DNA of 64,000 nucleotides from Parvularcula sp964219355. Lineage in GTDB: Bacteria; Pseudomonadota; Alphaproteobacteria; Caulobacterales; Parvularculaceae. Below are positions 40,954 to 49,373 of this stretch, piece after piece. The position numbers were made by a program, and so were the translations under genes. Every line of letters starts with the position of its first letter. The stretch's first letter is position 1. A model generated the notes under the pieces. That model worked only from the letters and a program-made list of their open reading frames with translations. It was not told the DNA's origin and made no database searches. The DNA is taken from positions 1,178,001 to 1,242,000 of the forward strand of contig CAXPOZ010000001.1 in assembly GCA_964219355.1 (NCBI GenBank), written 5' to 3'.

Positions 40954-41988
40954 ATGACTTTACTGACTGACATCGACACCCGTTCACGGGCGATCTTCAA
41001 ATCCCTGGTCGAGACCTATCTCGAAACCGGCCAGCCGGTCGGCTCGCGCACGCTGTCGCGCGCCACGGGGCTCGATCTTTCTGCGGCGACGATCCGCAAT
41101 GTGATGTCGGACCTTGCCGCGATCGGCCTTCTTGACTCCCCGCACGCCTCGGCCGGGCGGATGCCGACCGAAGAGGGGCTCAGGCTCTTCGTCGACGGGC
41201 TGATGGAGGTCGGTGCCCCAACGCCCGAGGAACGCGCCGCGCTTGAGGAAGAGGCGGGCAGCGAAGGGCATGCGCAAGGGTTGCTTGATCGCGCGGCGAG
41301 CCAGCTTTCGGGCCTGACCCAGACGGCAAGCCTTGTCCTGACCTCGAAATATGACCGGCCGTTACGGCAGGTCAGTTTCGTGCCGCTCGATAATGCTCGT
41401 GCCCTCATGGTGCTGGTCGATGATGCAGGCGATGTTGAAAACCGGCTGATCTCTGTGCCTGAGGGATTGCCTGCGACCTCGCTCATTCAGGCGGCGAATT
41501 TCCTCAACGCCCAGATGTCGGGCCGGACCCTGACCGAGGCCTCCGCGTCGGTCCTTCGCGAGATCGATGAGAAGCGCGGGCAGCTTGATGAGCTGACGAC
41601 GGATCTTGTCCGGCAGGGGATTGCCGATCTGGCCAAACGGCCGGGCGGCGGCCCGCAACTGATCGTGAAGGGCCAGTCGAAACTCCTCGCCGCGGCGGGG
41701 GATGATCTTGAGCGCGTCCAGCGGCTCTTTGATGAGCTTGAGCGCCAGCAGGGCATCGTCGATCTCCTCAACGCCGCGAAGGAAGGCGAGGGCGTGCGGA
41801 TCTTCATCGGCTCAGAGAACCCGCTTTTTTCGCTCTCGGGAAGTTCGGTCGTGACCGCGCCCTACCGTGACAAGGACCGGAACATCATCGGTGTCATCGG
41901 CGTTGTAGGACCAACGAGATTAAACTATGCGCGTGTGATCCCGCTGGTCGACTATACGGCGGATGTCGTCAGCCGGCTTGTTCGATAG
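40954..41988 (+). CDS. hrcA: heat-inducible transcription repressor HrcA
   Basis: Represses chaperone genes by binding CIRCE elements. The 344-residue protein has the winged-helix part (IFKSLVETYLETGQPVGSRTLS, SAATIRNVMSDLAAIGLLDSPHASAGRMPTEEGLRLFVD) and the GAF-like and dimer domains with TSLVLTSKYDRPLRQVSFVPL. The start is MTLLTDID. The usual ATG-near features are clear. No CIRCE element was found upstream of hrcA, grpE or dnaK in this window, so its targets (commonly groESL) lie elsewhere. The 3' end overlaps the convergent cutA by 20 bases. Confidence 0.95.
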   Translation: MTLLTDIDTRSRAIFKSLVETYLETGQPVGSRTLSRATGLDLSAATIRNVMSDLAAIGLLDSPHASAGRMPTEEGLRLFVDGLMEVGAPTPEERAALEEEAGSEGHAQGLLDRAASQLSGLTQTASLVLTSKYDRPLRQVSFVPLDNARALMVLVDDAGDVENRLISVPEGLPATSLIQAANFLNAQMSGRTLTEASASVLREIDEKRGQLDELTTDLVRQGIADLAKRPGGGPQLIVKGQSKLLAAAGDDLERVQRLFDELERQQGIVDLLNAAKEGEGVRIFIGSENPLFSLSGSSVVTAPYRDKDRNIIGVIGVVGPTRLNYARVIPLVDYTADVVSRLVR

Positions 41989-42301
41989 CCGTCTCCTCGG
42001 CCACCCATTTGGCGTAGCCCTCACCCGCCGCATCGACATCAATCACCAGCAACTCTGGCACCTGATAGGGGTGCAGCTCTTTGAGCCCCTGAAGCAGCGC
42101 GTCTTTGCGCGCGCCTGAGGTCTTGATGTCGAGCCGGATCTCATGCCCCGACTGGACCTCGCCGGCCCAGCGATAAACGCTGGTGATCCCGCTCATCTGC
42201 ACACAGGCCGCAAGGCGCCGTTCGATCAGCGCCTGCGCGAGTTTTTCGGCATCGGCCGTCGAGGCAACTGTCGTCTGGACAATCAGGACGGGGGCGTTCA
42301 T
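41969..42301 (-). CDS. cutA: divalent cation tolerance protein CutA
   Basis: A 110-residue CutA1 protein, a trimeric ferredoxin-fold protein linked with copper tolerance and signalling, with an uncertain molecular role. Typical segments are VQTTVASTADAEKLAQALIE, RLAACVQMSGITSVYRWAGEVQ and ELHPYQVPELLVIDVDAAG. The start MNAPVLIV was chosen from family length. It lies between convergent hrcA and divergent grpE. Confidence 0.93.
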   Translation of the reverse strand: MNAPVLIVQTTVASTADAEKLAQALIERRLAACVQMSGITSVYRWAGEVQSGHEIRLDIKTSGARKDALLQGLKELHPYQVPELLVIDVDAAGEGYAKWVAEETAIEQAG

Positions 42302-42313
42302 CAGGCTTCGTTC

Positions 42314-42342
42314 CTTGAATAGGCGGGCCCCTTTACGTACAT
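42314..42342 (+). promoter_or_regulatory. possible heat-shock (RpoH) promoter of grpE
   Basis: CTTGAA (42314-42319), a 16-base spacer, then CGTACAT (42336-42342), lying 39 bases before the grpE start. The spacing and the -35 match the alphaproteobacterial heat-shock sigma pattern; the -10 is a weak match. Confidence 0.35.
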
Positions 42343-42380
42343 GCCCTGCCTCCCGATCAGAACAACGGAAAACACGTGAC

Positions 42381-43004
42381 ATGAGTGACACCGACGGCAA
42401 GCCCGAGGATCCTGTGATGGATGAGGAAAGCCTCATGGACCATGAGCCTGAGGATATCCCCGATCACCTCCGCGATGAGGCTCTGGACGGTCATCAGATC
42501 AAGAAACTGGCCGAAGAGCGCATCGCCGAAATGCAGGGCGAGATTGATGGACTGAAAGACCAGCTGCTGCGCGTGGCCGCAGAGCTCGACAATACCCGCC
42601 GACGCGCGGATCGCGAGAAAGCCGATGCCTCAAAATATGGCATCACCTCTTTTGCGCGCGATCTTCTGTCGGTTGCCGACAATTTCCAGCGCGCGCTCGA
42701 CCATACGCCTGAAGACCCCACGACTATGGATGCCGAGGCCCTCAACGGGTTCGTTGGCGGTATCCGCATGACAGAGAAGGAACTCCTGACCGTCTTTGAG
42801 CGGAATGGTGTGGTCCGCATCCATCCGGCGGGTGAGCCTTTTGATCCCAATGTGCATCAGGCGATTGCGCAGGTGCCGGGCGGCGGTGCGGCAAAAGACA
42901 TCGTTGTCGATGTCGTGGCGCCGGGCTTTCTCATCGGCGACCGGGTGATCCGCCCGGCCATGGTGACGGTCTCGACCGGTGCCGGGGCCACTTCATCATC
43001 CTAA
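42381..43004 (+). CDS. grpE: nucleotide exchange factor GrpE
   Basis: Exchanges ADP for ATP on DnaK. The 207 residues comprise an acidic N-terminus, a coiled-coil helix (MQGEIDGLKDQLLRVAAELDNTRRRADREK) and the C-terminal beta domain with the signature VRIHPAGEPFDPNVHQAIAQVPG and DVVAPGFLIGDRVIRPAMV. The start MSDTDG follows from family length. It is separated from dnaK and dnaJ by the Slam/lipoprotein pair, although these are usually near each other. Confidence 0.95.
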   Translation: MSDTDGKPEDPVMDEESLMDHEPEDIPDHLRDEALDGHQIKKLAEERIAEMQGEIDGLKDQLLRVAAELDNTRRRADREKADASKYGITSFARDLLSVADNFQRALDHTPEDPTTMDAEALNGFVGGIRMTEKELLTVFERNGVVRIHPAGEPFDPNVHQAIAQVPGGGAAKDIVVDVVAPGFLIGDRVIRPAMVTVSTGAGATSSS

Positions 43005-43041
43005 ACGCGGCTTTAAGGCTTTCAGGTGGAATGTCCGCCCG

Positions 43042-44370
43042 ATGGCTCACCGCTCCTTCCTTCTTGGCCTGATGGCAACGACTGCGCTTTGCGCGGGCGG
43101 GGCGCTTGCGGCTGACAAGATCAGAACGACGGGAGAGGGCGCGCTCGTCATCGCCTCGCGGCTGGTGGATGAGGGGAAGCTCGGCGAGGCAGAAGCGATC
43201 CTTCGCACGCTGTCTGCGGCGAACCCGGATGAATTTGACATGCGGCCTGTCGATGCGCTGGCGGCCAAGATCGCCTATAAAAGGGGGGACAAGGAGGAAG
43301 CTTTGCGCATCCTTGAGGCGATGGTCGACTATGATCCTGCCGATTGGCGCCGCCAGAATGATCTGATCCAGCTTTTGATACAGGAAAAGCGAGATCGCGA
43401 GGCGCGCCGCCATATCCGTGCGATGCTGAAGCAGAACCCGCCCGATGTCGTCGCAACGCAGGCCAAATCGGATATGCGGATGCTCGAGGCGCGGCGTGTC
43501 GTCCATGTCGATTTCCGGGCCGCCGCCGCGCCCACGACGAATGTGAATTCCGCGACCAGCGACGAGACCTTCAACCTTTTCGGCTTCCTGCCTGCCCAGC
43601 TTGATGATGAGGCCCGCCAGCAGTCAGGGCTTGGCGTCACCTATGCGCTCTCTGGGGCGGTAACGCCCAAGATCAGCGAGGGGGTGCGCGGGCATTTCGC
43701 GGTACGCGGAGAGGTTGCCGATTACGGCAATATCGAATTCGATCAGGCAACCCTTGCGGCGGAACTCGGTGTGCGGCTTGGCAGCGAGAACGGCGTGACA
43801 GGCGTCATCGCGGCGACTGCCGACCGGCGCTATTTTGCCGGTGATCCTTACGCGGCAAGTTTCGGTGGGCGCCTTGCTCTGCAGCGGGCGATGAACAAGC
43901 GCGTGCTTCTTGCGGGGGAAATGGCCGCCAGGCATGTGACCTATGACGAGCAGCCGGACCGGGATGGCCCGGTCTTTCTTGCGGGTACGCAGGTGACTGT
44001 GGCGGCGGCCAAGCGGCTGCGGTTGTCAGGCGGTGTTTCGGCCATCCGGGAGGCAGCAAAGGCTGAAAGCCTTGCGAATACACAATTTGCGGTCAATCTC
44101 GGCGCGCTGGTCGCGTTGCCCTACCGGATCAATCTGGGGATCCGCCCCGAGGTGACCTTCCGGCGTTTTGACAAGGCAACGCAGTTCTATGGCGGAGAGC
44201 GGCGCGAGGACGTCACCTATGATCTGACGACCAGCCTGTCGATCCGCGATTTTGCGGTGCGCGGCTTCGCGCCGTCTTTAAGTTATCGCTATACGGATAA
44301 TGAATCGACGATCAGCCTCTTTGACTATGACCGACATGCTGTTGATGTCGGTCTCGCCAAATCGTTCTGA
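43042..44370 (+). CDS. Slam-type outer membrane protein (surface lipoprotein assembly modifier)
   Basis: A 442-residue outer membrane protein. Signal peptide MAHRSFLLGLMATTALCAGGALA. Residues 30-150 form TPR-like helices (ASRLVDEGKLGEAEAILRTL, EEALRILEAMVDYDPADW). Next comes a linker and then about fourteen beta strands ending in Phe (DVGLAKSF). This is the layout of Slam/DUF560 proteins, which move selected lipoproteins across the outer membrane to the cell surface. It has 442 residues, close to the family norm. The neighbour in convergent orientation (44377-45624) is a TbpB-like lipoprotein, its likely client. It starts 38 bases after grpE and may read through from it. Confidence 0.8.
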   Translation: MAHRSFLLGLMATTALCAGGALAADKIRTTGEGALVIASRLVDEGKLGEAEAILRTLSAANPDEFDMRPVDALAAKIAYKRGDKEEALRILEAMVDYDPADWRRQNDLIQLLIQEKRDREARRHIRAMLKQNPPDVVATQAKSDMRMLEARRVVHVDFRAAAAPTTNVNSATSDETFNLFGFLPAQLDDEARQQSGLGVTYALSGAVTPKISEGVRGHFAVRGEVADYGNIEFDQATLAAELGVRLGSENGVTGVIAATADRRYFAGDPYAASFGGRLALQRAMNKRVLLAGEMAARHVTYDEQPDRDGPVFLAGTQVTVAAAKRLRLSGGVSAIREAAKAESLANTQFAVNLGALVALPYRINLGIRPEVTFRRFDKATQFYGGERREDVTYDLTTSLSIRDFAVRGFAPSLSYRYTDNESTISLFDYDRHAVDVGLAKSF

Positions 44371-44376
44371 TATGGC

Positions 44377-45624
44377 TTAATCGTCGGTCGGCTGCGCGAC
44401 GGTGAAGGCACCGGCAGCGTAGGATGCGCCATTGCCGAAGCGGAATGTGCCGCCTGCCTCATTGGCGACGGGGCCGAAGAAAGCGCCCTGGAAGTCCCCT
44501 GAGGAATCGCCATTCGGCTCGATCAGATTGCCCGAAAAGATCGTATCATTGATCGTGCCCGTGCCGTTGAGATCCTTATAGGGAAGGAAGGTCGTGCCGC
44601 CCTCATTGTTCCCGCCTTCGCGGATCAGGGTCGCGATCGAGAAATCAAGCAGCCCGGTTGAGAAGTTGACATCCATATTGGCCGAACCCGTCAGAGAGCG
44701 GACGGAGTTGTTGGTCAGGACCGCGCCCGAGACCTTGCCTTCATAAAGCGCTGTGCCGGTCGCAGGCATCTCGCCCAGCGGCGTGCGGTGACCATAGACG
44801 AAGAAGCCGTAAGTCTGCTCGCCCGTATCGGCAAATTCCGAGAACTCACCAATCGCAACGGTCTCGGTTTCGCCGTTGGAGCTGGTCTGGTTCGTCGCGG
44901 TGTAATAGCCATAGCCGCCCGCGAAATTATAGCCGTAATGGAACTGGTCGGGGTTATCGATCAGCTGGTTCGCCGCATTGGTGATCGCATCATAATAATC
45001 CTGGTCCGCATCAACATCAGACTCAGCCAGCGCGGTAAGGGCGTTGGCAATCGCTGTCACGGAAGAGTTCCCGTTGATCCCGGCCAACGGATAGGCATCC
45101 TGGAAATTATAAGGCGTGCCATTCGAATAGAAGCTGAGCGTCGGGTTCGACCCCCACAGCTTTGCGGTCCGCGAATTCTCGAGGCCCGCGATTTCGGATG
45201 GATCGTCGATCAGAATGTCGAAGACCGAGCGCGAGAAGGCGCCGGTGTCGGTGTTGATGTCGAAGACGAATTCGCCGGTCGCCGCCGTAAAGGTCAGCGT
45301 ATTGCCTTCGCTGAAGCCTTCCATGTCGGCGGAATTCGCAACAAGGCCGAGGACAGCATTGCCGCTCGGGCCGGTCGAGCCATTTGCGTCAGGGGCGACC
45401 TGAAAGGTTGAGACCTGAAGCTCGAAAGTTTCATTGATCGCGCGGCCCCGTCCCGGGGAGCCATAAGACATGTCAGAGAGCAGGAGGTTCCGCTGTGGCC
45501 CGGTCTGCCCGGTGCTCCCGTCAACGACAGGGGTCGGGGTTTCGGTGAAATCACCCCCGCCCGTGCTAGAGCACGCAGCGACAAGGGCGAGAGCGGCGCT
45601 CGCGGTCAGAAAACGGCCAGCCAT
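44377..45624 (-). CDS. TbpB-like surface lipoprotein, likely Slam client
   Basis: A 415-residue lipoprotein. The lipobox is ALVAACSST, with Cys18 as the lipidated residue. The mature chain is Gly/Asn/Ser/Thr-rich. The C-terminal barrel has FSGNLIEPNG, then GAFFGPVANEAGGTFRFGNGA, the GxFxGxxAxExGGxF pattern of TbpB/NHBA-like barrel domains. Such proteins are exposed on the surface by Slam. TbpB proteins bind transferrin, and related ones bind heme carriers or other ligands; nothing here fixes the ligand, and no TonB receptor is nearby. The start MAGRFLT fits the signal peptide; an ATG eight codons earlier is possible. Confidence 0.8.
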   Translation of the reverse strand: MAGRFLTASAALALVAACSSTGGGDFTETPTPVVDGSTGQTGPQRNLLLSDMSYGSPGRGRAINETFELQVSTFQVAPDANGSTGPSGNAVLGLVANSADMEGFSEGNTLTFTAATGEFVFDINTDTGAFSRSVFDILIDDPSEIAGLENSRTAKLWGSNPTLSFYSNGTPYNFQDAYPLAGINGNSSVTAIANALTALAESDVDADQDYYDAITNAANQLIDNPDQFHYGYNFAGGYGYYTATNQTSSNGETETVAIGEFSEFADTGEQTYGFFVYGHRTPLGEMPATGTALYEGKVSGAVLTNNSVRSLTGSANMDVNFSTGLLDFSIATLIREGGNNEGGTTFLPYKDLNGTGTINDTIFSGNLIEPNGDSSGDFQGAFFGPVANEAGGTFRFGNGASYAAGAFTVAQPTDD

Positions 45625-45740
45625 CGGCGTCAATCCTCTCAAGGACACACTAAAAATCGAGGGATTACCTAGCTCAGCAAAGTGAACGGGCGCTTAAGCC
45701 TGATGGCAGACCTTGAATTGAGTTTCATCAAAAGAGGGGC

Positions 45741-45769
45741 GTTGAAGCCGCGATCAGCTCTGCTTATAT
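45741..45769 (+). promoter_or_regulatory. possible heat-shock (RpoH) promoter of dnaK
   Basis: GTTGAA (45741-45746), a 16-base spacer and CTTATAT (45763-45769), about 128 bases before dnaK. The same 16-base spacing is seen at grpE. The -10 matches the alphaproteobacterial heat-shock pattern CYTATNT well. Confidence 0.45.
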
Positions 45770-45896
45770 GCCCTCCCGGTGAGGGTAAGCCCTGCCATTT
45801 TCTGAAGAGACTGTACCGTCAGGGGTGTCTCGTGGCTTGGCCCGAAGATAAAGCACACTGGCAACGCTGTCTGCTTGCAATGGAGAAAAATGACCT

Positions 45897-47822
45897 ATGG
45901 CCAAAGTGATTGGCATTGACCTCGGAACGACCAACTCATGCGTCGCGGTGATGGAAGGCAAAGAAGCCAAAGTCATCGAAAATGCGGAAGGTAACCGCAC
46001 CACCCCGTCCGTCGTGGCGTTCAACGATGCGGGCGAACGCCTCATCGGTCAGCCCGCCGTCCGTCAGGCGGTGACGAACCCGAATAATACGTTCTACGCG
46101 ATCAAGCGCCTCATCGGCCGCAATTTTGAAGACCCCACGGTCAAAAAAGACCAGGGCATGGTCCCTTATTCCATCGTCAAAGGTGACAATGGCGATGCCT
46201 GGGTCGAAGCGCGCGGTGAGAAATACGCGCCCTCCCAGATTTCCGCCTTCGTTCTGACCAAGATGAAGGAAACCGCCGAGGCCTATCTCGGTGAGACCGT
46301 CACGCAGGCCGTGATCACGGTCCCTGCCTACTTTAACGACGCCCAGCGTCAGGCGACCAAAGACGCCGGCAAGATTGCGGGCCTCGAAGTCCTGCGGATC
46401 ATCAACGAGCCGACAGCTGCCGCACTCGCCTATGGCCTCGACAAGCAGGAAGGCAAAACCATCGCCGTTTATGACCTTGGCGGCGGTACATTCGATATCT
46501 CGGTTCTCGAAATCGGCGACGGCGTTTTCGAGGTGAAGGCCACGAATGGCGACACCTTCCTCGGCGGTGAAGATTTCGACCTGCGCATCGTTGATTACCT
46601 CGCGGACGAGTTCAAGAAAGAGCAGGGCATTGATCTGCGCTCTGACAAACTCGCGCTGCAGCGTCTTCGCGAAGAGGCTGAGAAAGCCAAGAAAGAGCTT
46701 TCCTCTGCCAGCCAGTATGAAGTGAACCTGCCTTACATCACGGCGGACAGCTCTGGCCCGAAACACCTCAATCTGAAGCTGACCCGCGCGAAATTCGAAA
46801 GCCTCGTTGAGGATCTCGTCAAGCGCACGGTTGAGCCCTGCAAGGCCGCGCTCAAAGATGCTGGCCTCACGCCGAACGATATCGACGAAGTCGTGCTCGT
46901 TGGCGGCATGACCCGGATGCCGAAAATCCAGGAGACGGTGAAAAGCTTCTTCGGCAAGGAGCCGCATAAAGGGGTGAACCCGGACGAAGTCGTCGCAAAG
47001 GGTGCCGCGATCCAAGCCGGTGTCCTTCAGGGTGACGTCAAAGACGTTCTCCTTCTCGATGTGACCCCGCTGTCGCTCGGCATCGAAACGCTCGGCGGTG
47101 TCTTCACCCGCCTGATCGACCGGAACACGACGATCCCGACCAAGAAATCTCAGGTCTTCTCGACCGCTGAGGACAATCAGTCGGCCGTGACCATCCGTGT
47201 TGCGCAAGGCGAGCGTGAGATGGCCGCGGACAACAAAAATCTCGGCCAGTTCGATCTCGTCGGCATCCCGCCGGCCCCGCGCGGCGTGCCGCAGATCGAG
47301 GTGACGTTCGACATTGACGCCAACGGCATCGTCAATGTGTCCGCCAAAGATAAAGCGACGGGCAAGGAGCAATCGATCCGCATTCAGGCCTCTGGCGGTC
47401 TGTCGGATGACGATATCGAACAGATGGTCAAGGACGCCGAAGCGAATGCCGAGGCCGACAAAGAGCGCCGCGAAAAGGTCGAAGCCCGGAACCAGGCCGA
47501 AGGCCTCGTCCACTCGACCGAAAATTCGCTCAAAGAGCATGGCGACAAGATCGGCGACGACGACAAGAAAGCGATCGAGGCGGCCATCGCCGACACTCGC
47601 TCGCTGCTTGAAAGCGAAGATGCGACGGCAGAGCAGATCAACGAGAAGGTTCAGGCGCTCGCCACCGCCTCGATGAAGCTCGGCGAAGCCATCTACGGTC
47701 AGGGCGAAGCCGCCGATGCGGCTGAACAGGCCGCTGCCGCTGATGCTGCGGCCGACGCGGCGCAGGACGCTGAAATCGTCGATGCCGACTTTGAAGAAGT
47801 CGACGGCGACGAGAAGAAGTAA
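45897..47822 (+). CDS. dnaK: chaperone protein DnaK
   Basis: Hsp70 chaperone, 641 residues. The ATPase domain opens VIGIDLGTTNSCVAVMEG and includes INEPTAAALAYGLDK, YDLGGGTFDISVL and VLVGGMTRMPKIQ. The substrate domain has DVTPLSLGIETLGGVFTRLI, and the lid ends in DAEIVDADFEEVDGDEKK, the normal EEVD-like tail of bacterial DnaK. A perfect terminator stands 22 bases beyond the stop, so dnaJ is not read from the same transcript unless there is read-through. Confidence 0.98.
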   Translation: MAKVIGIDLGTTNSCVAVMEGKEAKVIENAEGNRTTPSVVAFNDAGERLIGQPAVRQAVTNPNNTFYAIKRLIGRNFEDPTVKKDQGMVPYSIVKGDNGDAWVEARGEKYAPSQISAFVLTKMKETAEAYLGETVTQAVITVPAYFNDAQRQATKDAGKIAGLEVLRIINEPTAAALAYGLDKQEGKTIAVYDLGGGTFDISVLEIGDGVFEVKATNGDTFLGGEDFDLRIVDYLADEFKKEQGIDLRSDKLALQRLREEAEKAKKELSSASQYEVNLPYITADSSGPKHLNLKLTRAKFESLVEDLVKRTVEPCKAALKDAGLTPNDIDEVVLVGGMTRMPKIQETVKSFFGKEPHKGVNPDEVVAKGAAIQAGVLQGDVKDVLLLDVTPLSLGIETLGGVFTRLIDRNTTIPTKKSQVFSTAEDNQSAVTIRVAQGEREMAADNKNLGQFDLVGIPPAPRGVPQIEVTFDIDANGIVNVSAKDKATGKEQSIRIQASGGLSDDDIEQMVKDAEANAEADKERREKVEARNQAEGLVHSTENSLKEHGDKIGDDDKKAIEAAIADTRSLLESEDATAEQINEKVQALATASMKLGEAIYGQGEAADAAEQAAAADAAADAAQDAEIVDADFEEVDGDEKK

Positions 47823-47844
47823 ACTCCTGGCATACTGAAAATGA

Positions 47845-47877
47845 AAGCCCGCCGTGTTTGTGACACGGTGGGCTTTT
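47845..47877 (+). terminator. rho-independent terminator of dnaK
   Basis: AAAGCCCGCCGTGT pairs with ACACGGTGGGCTTT (one wobble) around a five-base loop. TTGTTATT follows the stem, which ends in a T-run. Confidence 0.85.
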
Positions 47878-47910
47878 TGTTATTGTCCCTCAAGCATGGG
47901 GGAAGACACG

Positions 47911-48384
47911 ATGCACATCACTAAGTCACTGTACCCGTTTTGTCTGCTAACTCTTGTTGCGGCCTGCGCGACTTCGGGCGAGGCAGTAAAGGACGACTAC
48001 ACACGATATTTTGGTGAGCCAATAGAATTGGATGTGCAGCCTAGCCTTGTTTCTGGCTGTGCGGCTCCGGAAGAGGCGCCGCTCGAACACCAGGAAACAG
48101 GGGAGCTGTATGGTGATATTGATGTTGATGGCACGGCGCTTGTTGGCCTGACCGTCGGACAGAGCGGCGAGATTAAAGGTATTAAAATTTATGATTCGTC
48201 TGCTGATGATGACGGGCGTGTCTCATATCGATTTATTCGCAAGTGCCTTCGGCAAGTTGAACTTCATCCAGCGCAAGTGAACGGACAGTCGGTAGAGGTC
48301 GAGAATTACCCGGTCAGGATCAAATTCGTTGATGGAGAAGTCCCGGAATTTACACTCGGGTTTCCCGAGGCTGACAGCGAATAG
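47911..48384 (+). CDS. lipoprotein with TonB C-terminal-like fold
   Basis: A 157-residue lipoprotein. The lipobox is TLVAAC, with Cys19. The mature part has VGLTVGQSGEIKGIKIYDSS, SYRFIRKCLRQVELHPAQVNG and YPVRIKFVDG, which follow the pattern of the TonB C-terminal fold (strand, 'G.I.GI.I..SS', helix, P..vnG, strand). GGGGGAAG precedes the ATG. Two further cysteines may pair. Base composition is A+T-rich. It sits between dnaK and dnaJ, framed by terminators. No partner recognised. Confidence 0.7.
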   Translation: MHITKSLYPFCLLTLVAACATSGEAVKDDYTRYFGEPIELDVQPSLVSGCAAPEEAPLEHQETGELYGDIDVDGTALVGLTVGQSGEIKGIKIYDSSADDDGRVSYRFIRKCLRQVELHPAQVNGQSVEVENYPVRIKFVDGEVPEFTLGFPEADSE

Positions 48385-48412
48385 TCCCTCTTAACTCTTC
48401 TCACCTATCAAG

Positions 48413-48442
48413 ACCCCGCGGCGGCTCCGGCCTCCGTGGGGT
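48413..48442 (+). terminator. rho-independent terminator of the lipoprotein gene
   Basis: ACCCCGCGG pairs with CCGTGGGGT (one wobble) around a 12-base loop. TTTTGTTTTT follows. It lies 28 bases beyond the stop. Confidence 0.8.
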
Positions 48443-48465
48443 TTTTGTTTTTAAGGGCGAGGTAC

Positions 48466-49206
48466 ATGGCTGACGCGCGCGGCCCCATGCAGCAACTCTT
48501 CCCCGAACGGCGGATTGTGAAGTTCCACCGGCGGCAGGATCGCCTGCTGTTCTTCTCCATGGTCGATGAGCTGGTGACCGAAGACATGACCGTCCTCGAT
48601 TACGGCGCGGGCCGGAACCGCTTTGCCGAATACGGACCTCACCTGAACCGCATCTCGACTTATAAGGGGCGCTGCGCCCGGATCATCGGTGTCGATGTCG
48701 ATGAAGCCGTCATGACCAATGACGCGATGGACGAGACCCATCTCATCGGCGCCGACGGCACCATTCCGCTGCCCGACCATTCCGTCGACCTCATCTATTC
48801 CTATGCCGTCTTCGAGCACATCACCGATCCCGAGCGGGTCGCGGCGGAGCTTTCCCGTGTCCTCAAACCCGGCGGCTGGCTCTGTGCGTGGACGCCCAAT
48901 AAATGGGGTTATGGCGCGATCGGCGCGCGGCTCATCCCCAATGACCGGCACGCCAGGATGTTGGAGGGCCAGCCCGGCCAGCGCGGGGAGGCGGATGTCT
49001 TCCCGACCGCGTTCCACCTCAATACAAGATCTGCGATCCGCCGCCATTTCCCAGGCGACGCGTTTGAGGACCACAGCTTTTACTACAACGCCCAGCCCGC
49101 CTATAATTTCGGCTCGGCGTTTCTCGCGCGGGTATGGCTTGGATATATGGCGGTGACCCCGTCTTTCCTTTCGCAATGCCTGTATATTTTCCTGAAGAAA
49201 CGCTAA
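48466..49206 (+). CDS. class I SAM-dependent methyltransferase
   Basis: A 246-residue methyltransferase. Motif I is TVLDYGAGRNRFAEY, with the acidic strand end at GVDVDEAVMTNDAMD and motif IV DLIYSYAVFEHITDPERV, then LKPGGWLCAWTPNKWG. These mark the UbiE/Methyltransf_11-type fold, but the substrate cannot be told. The start at 48466 lies after the terminator and has GGGCGAGG upstream; the frame is open earlier but would start within the hairpin. It precedes dnaJ by 167 bases. Confidence 0.83.
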   Translation: MADARGPMQQLFPERRIVKFHRRQDRLLFFSMVDELVTEDMTVLDYGAGRNRFAEYGPHLNRISTYKGRCARIIGVDVDEAVMTNDAMDETHLIGADGTIPLPDHSVDLIYSYAVFEHITDPERVAAELSRVLKPGGWLCAWTPNKWGYGAIGARLIPNDRHARMLEGQPGQRGEADVFPTAFHLNTRSAIRRHFPGDAFEDHSFYYNAQPAYNFGSAFLARVWLGYMAVTPSFLSQCLYIFLKKR

Positions 49207-49373
49207 GCGGCCCGTTCCGCCTCCCCGGTGCGCCTGAATTCTGTTCAGGGGCGGGGTTCAACAGGGGCGAATGACTTCATATGTGAGGGGTTAGCTTTGG
49301 CCCTTCCGGGCAAACCAGATCCCGTGGGCGGGCGCCCACCTGAGTGAATAGATGAGGCAGTGCGACACGAAAG

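Noticed and set aside
43042..45624. Iron acquisition locus like tbpAB
   Set aside because: There is no TonB-dependent receptor, and the ligand of the lipoprotein cannot be read from the sequence.
45682..45909. 75-codon plus-strand frame just before dnaK
   Set aside because: It spans the probable promoter and leader of dnaK and overlaps its start; no ribosome site or family.
45936..47540. 534-codon minus-strand frame opposite dnaK
   Set aside because: Classic antisense shadow frame of dnaK in a high-GC genome.
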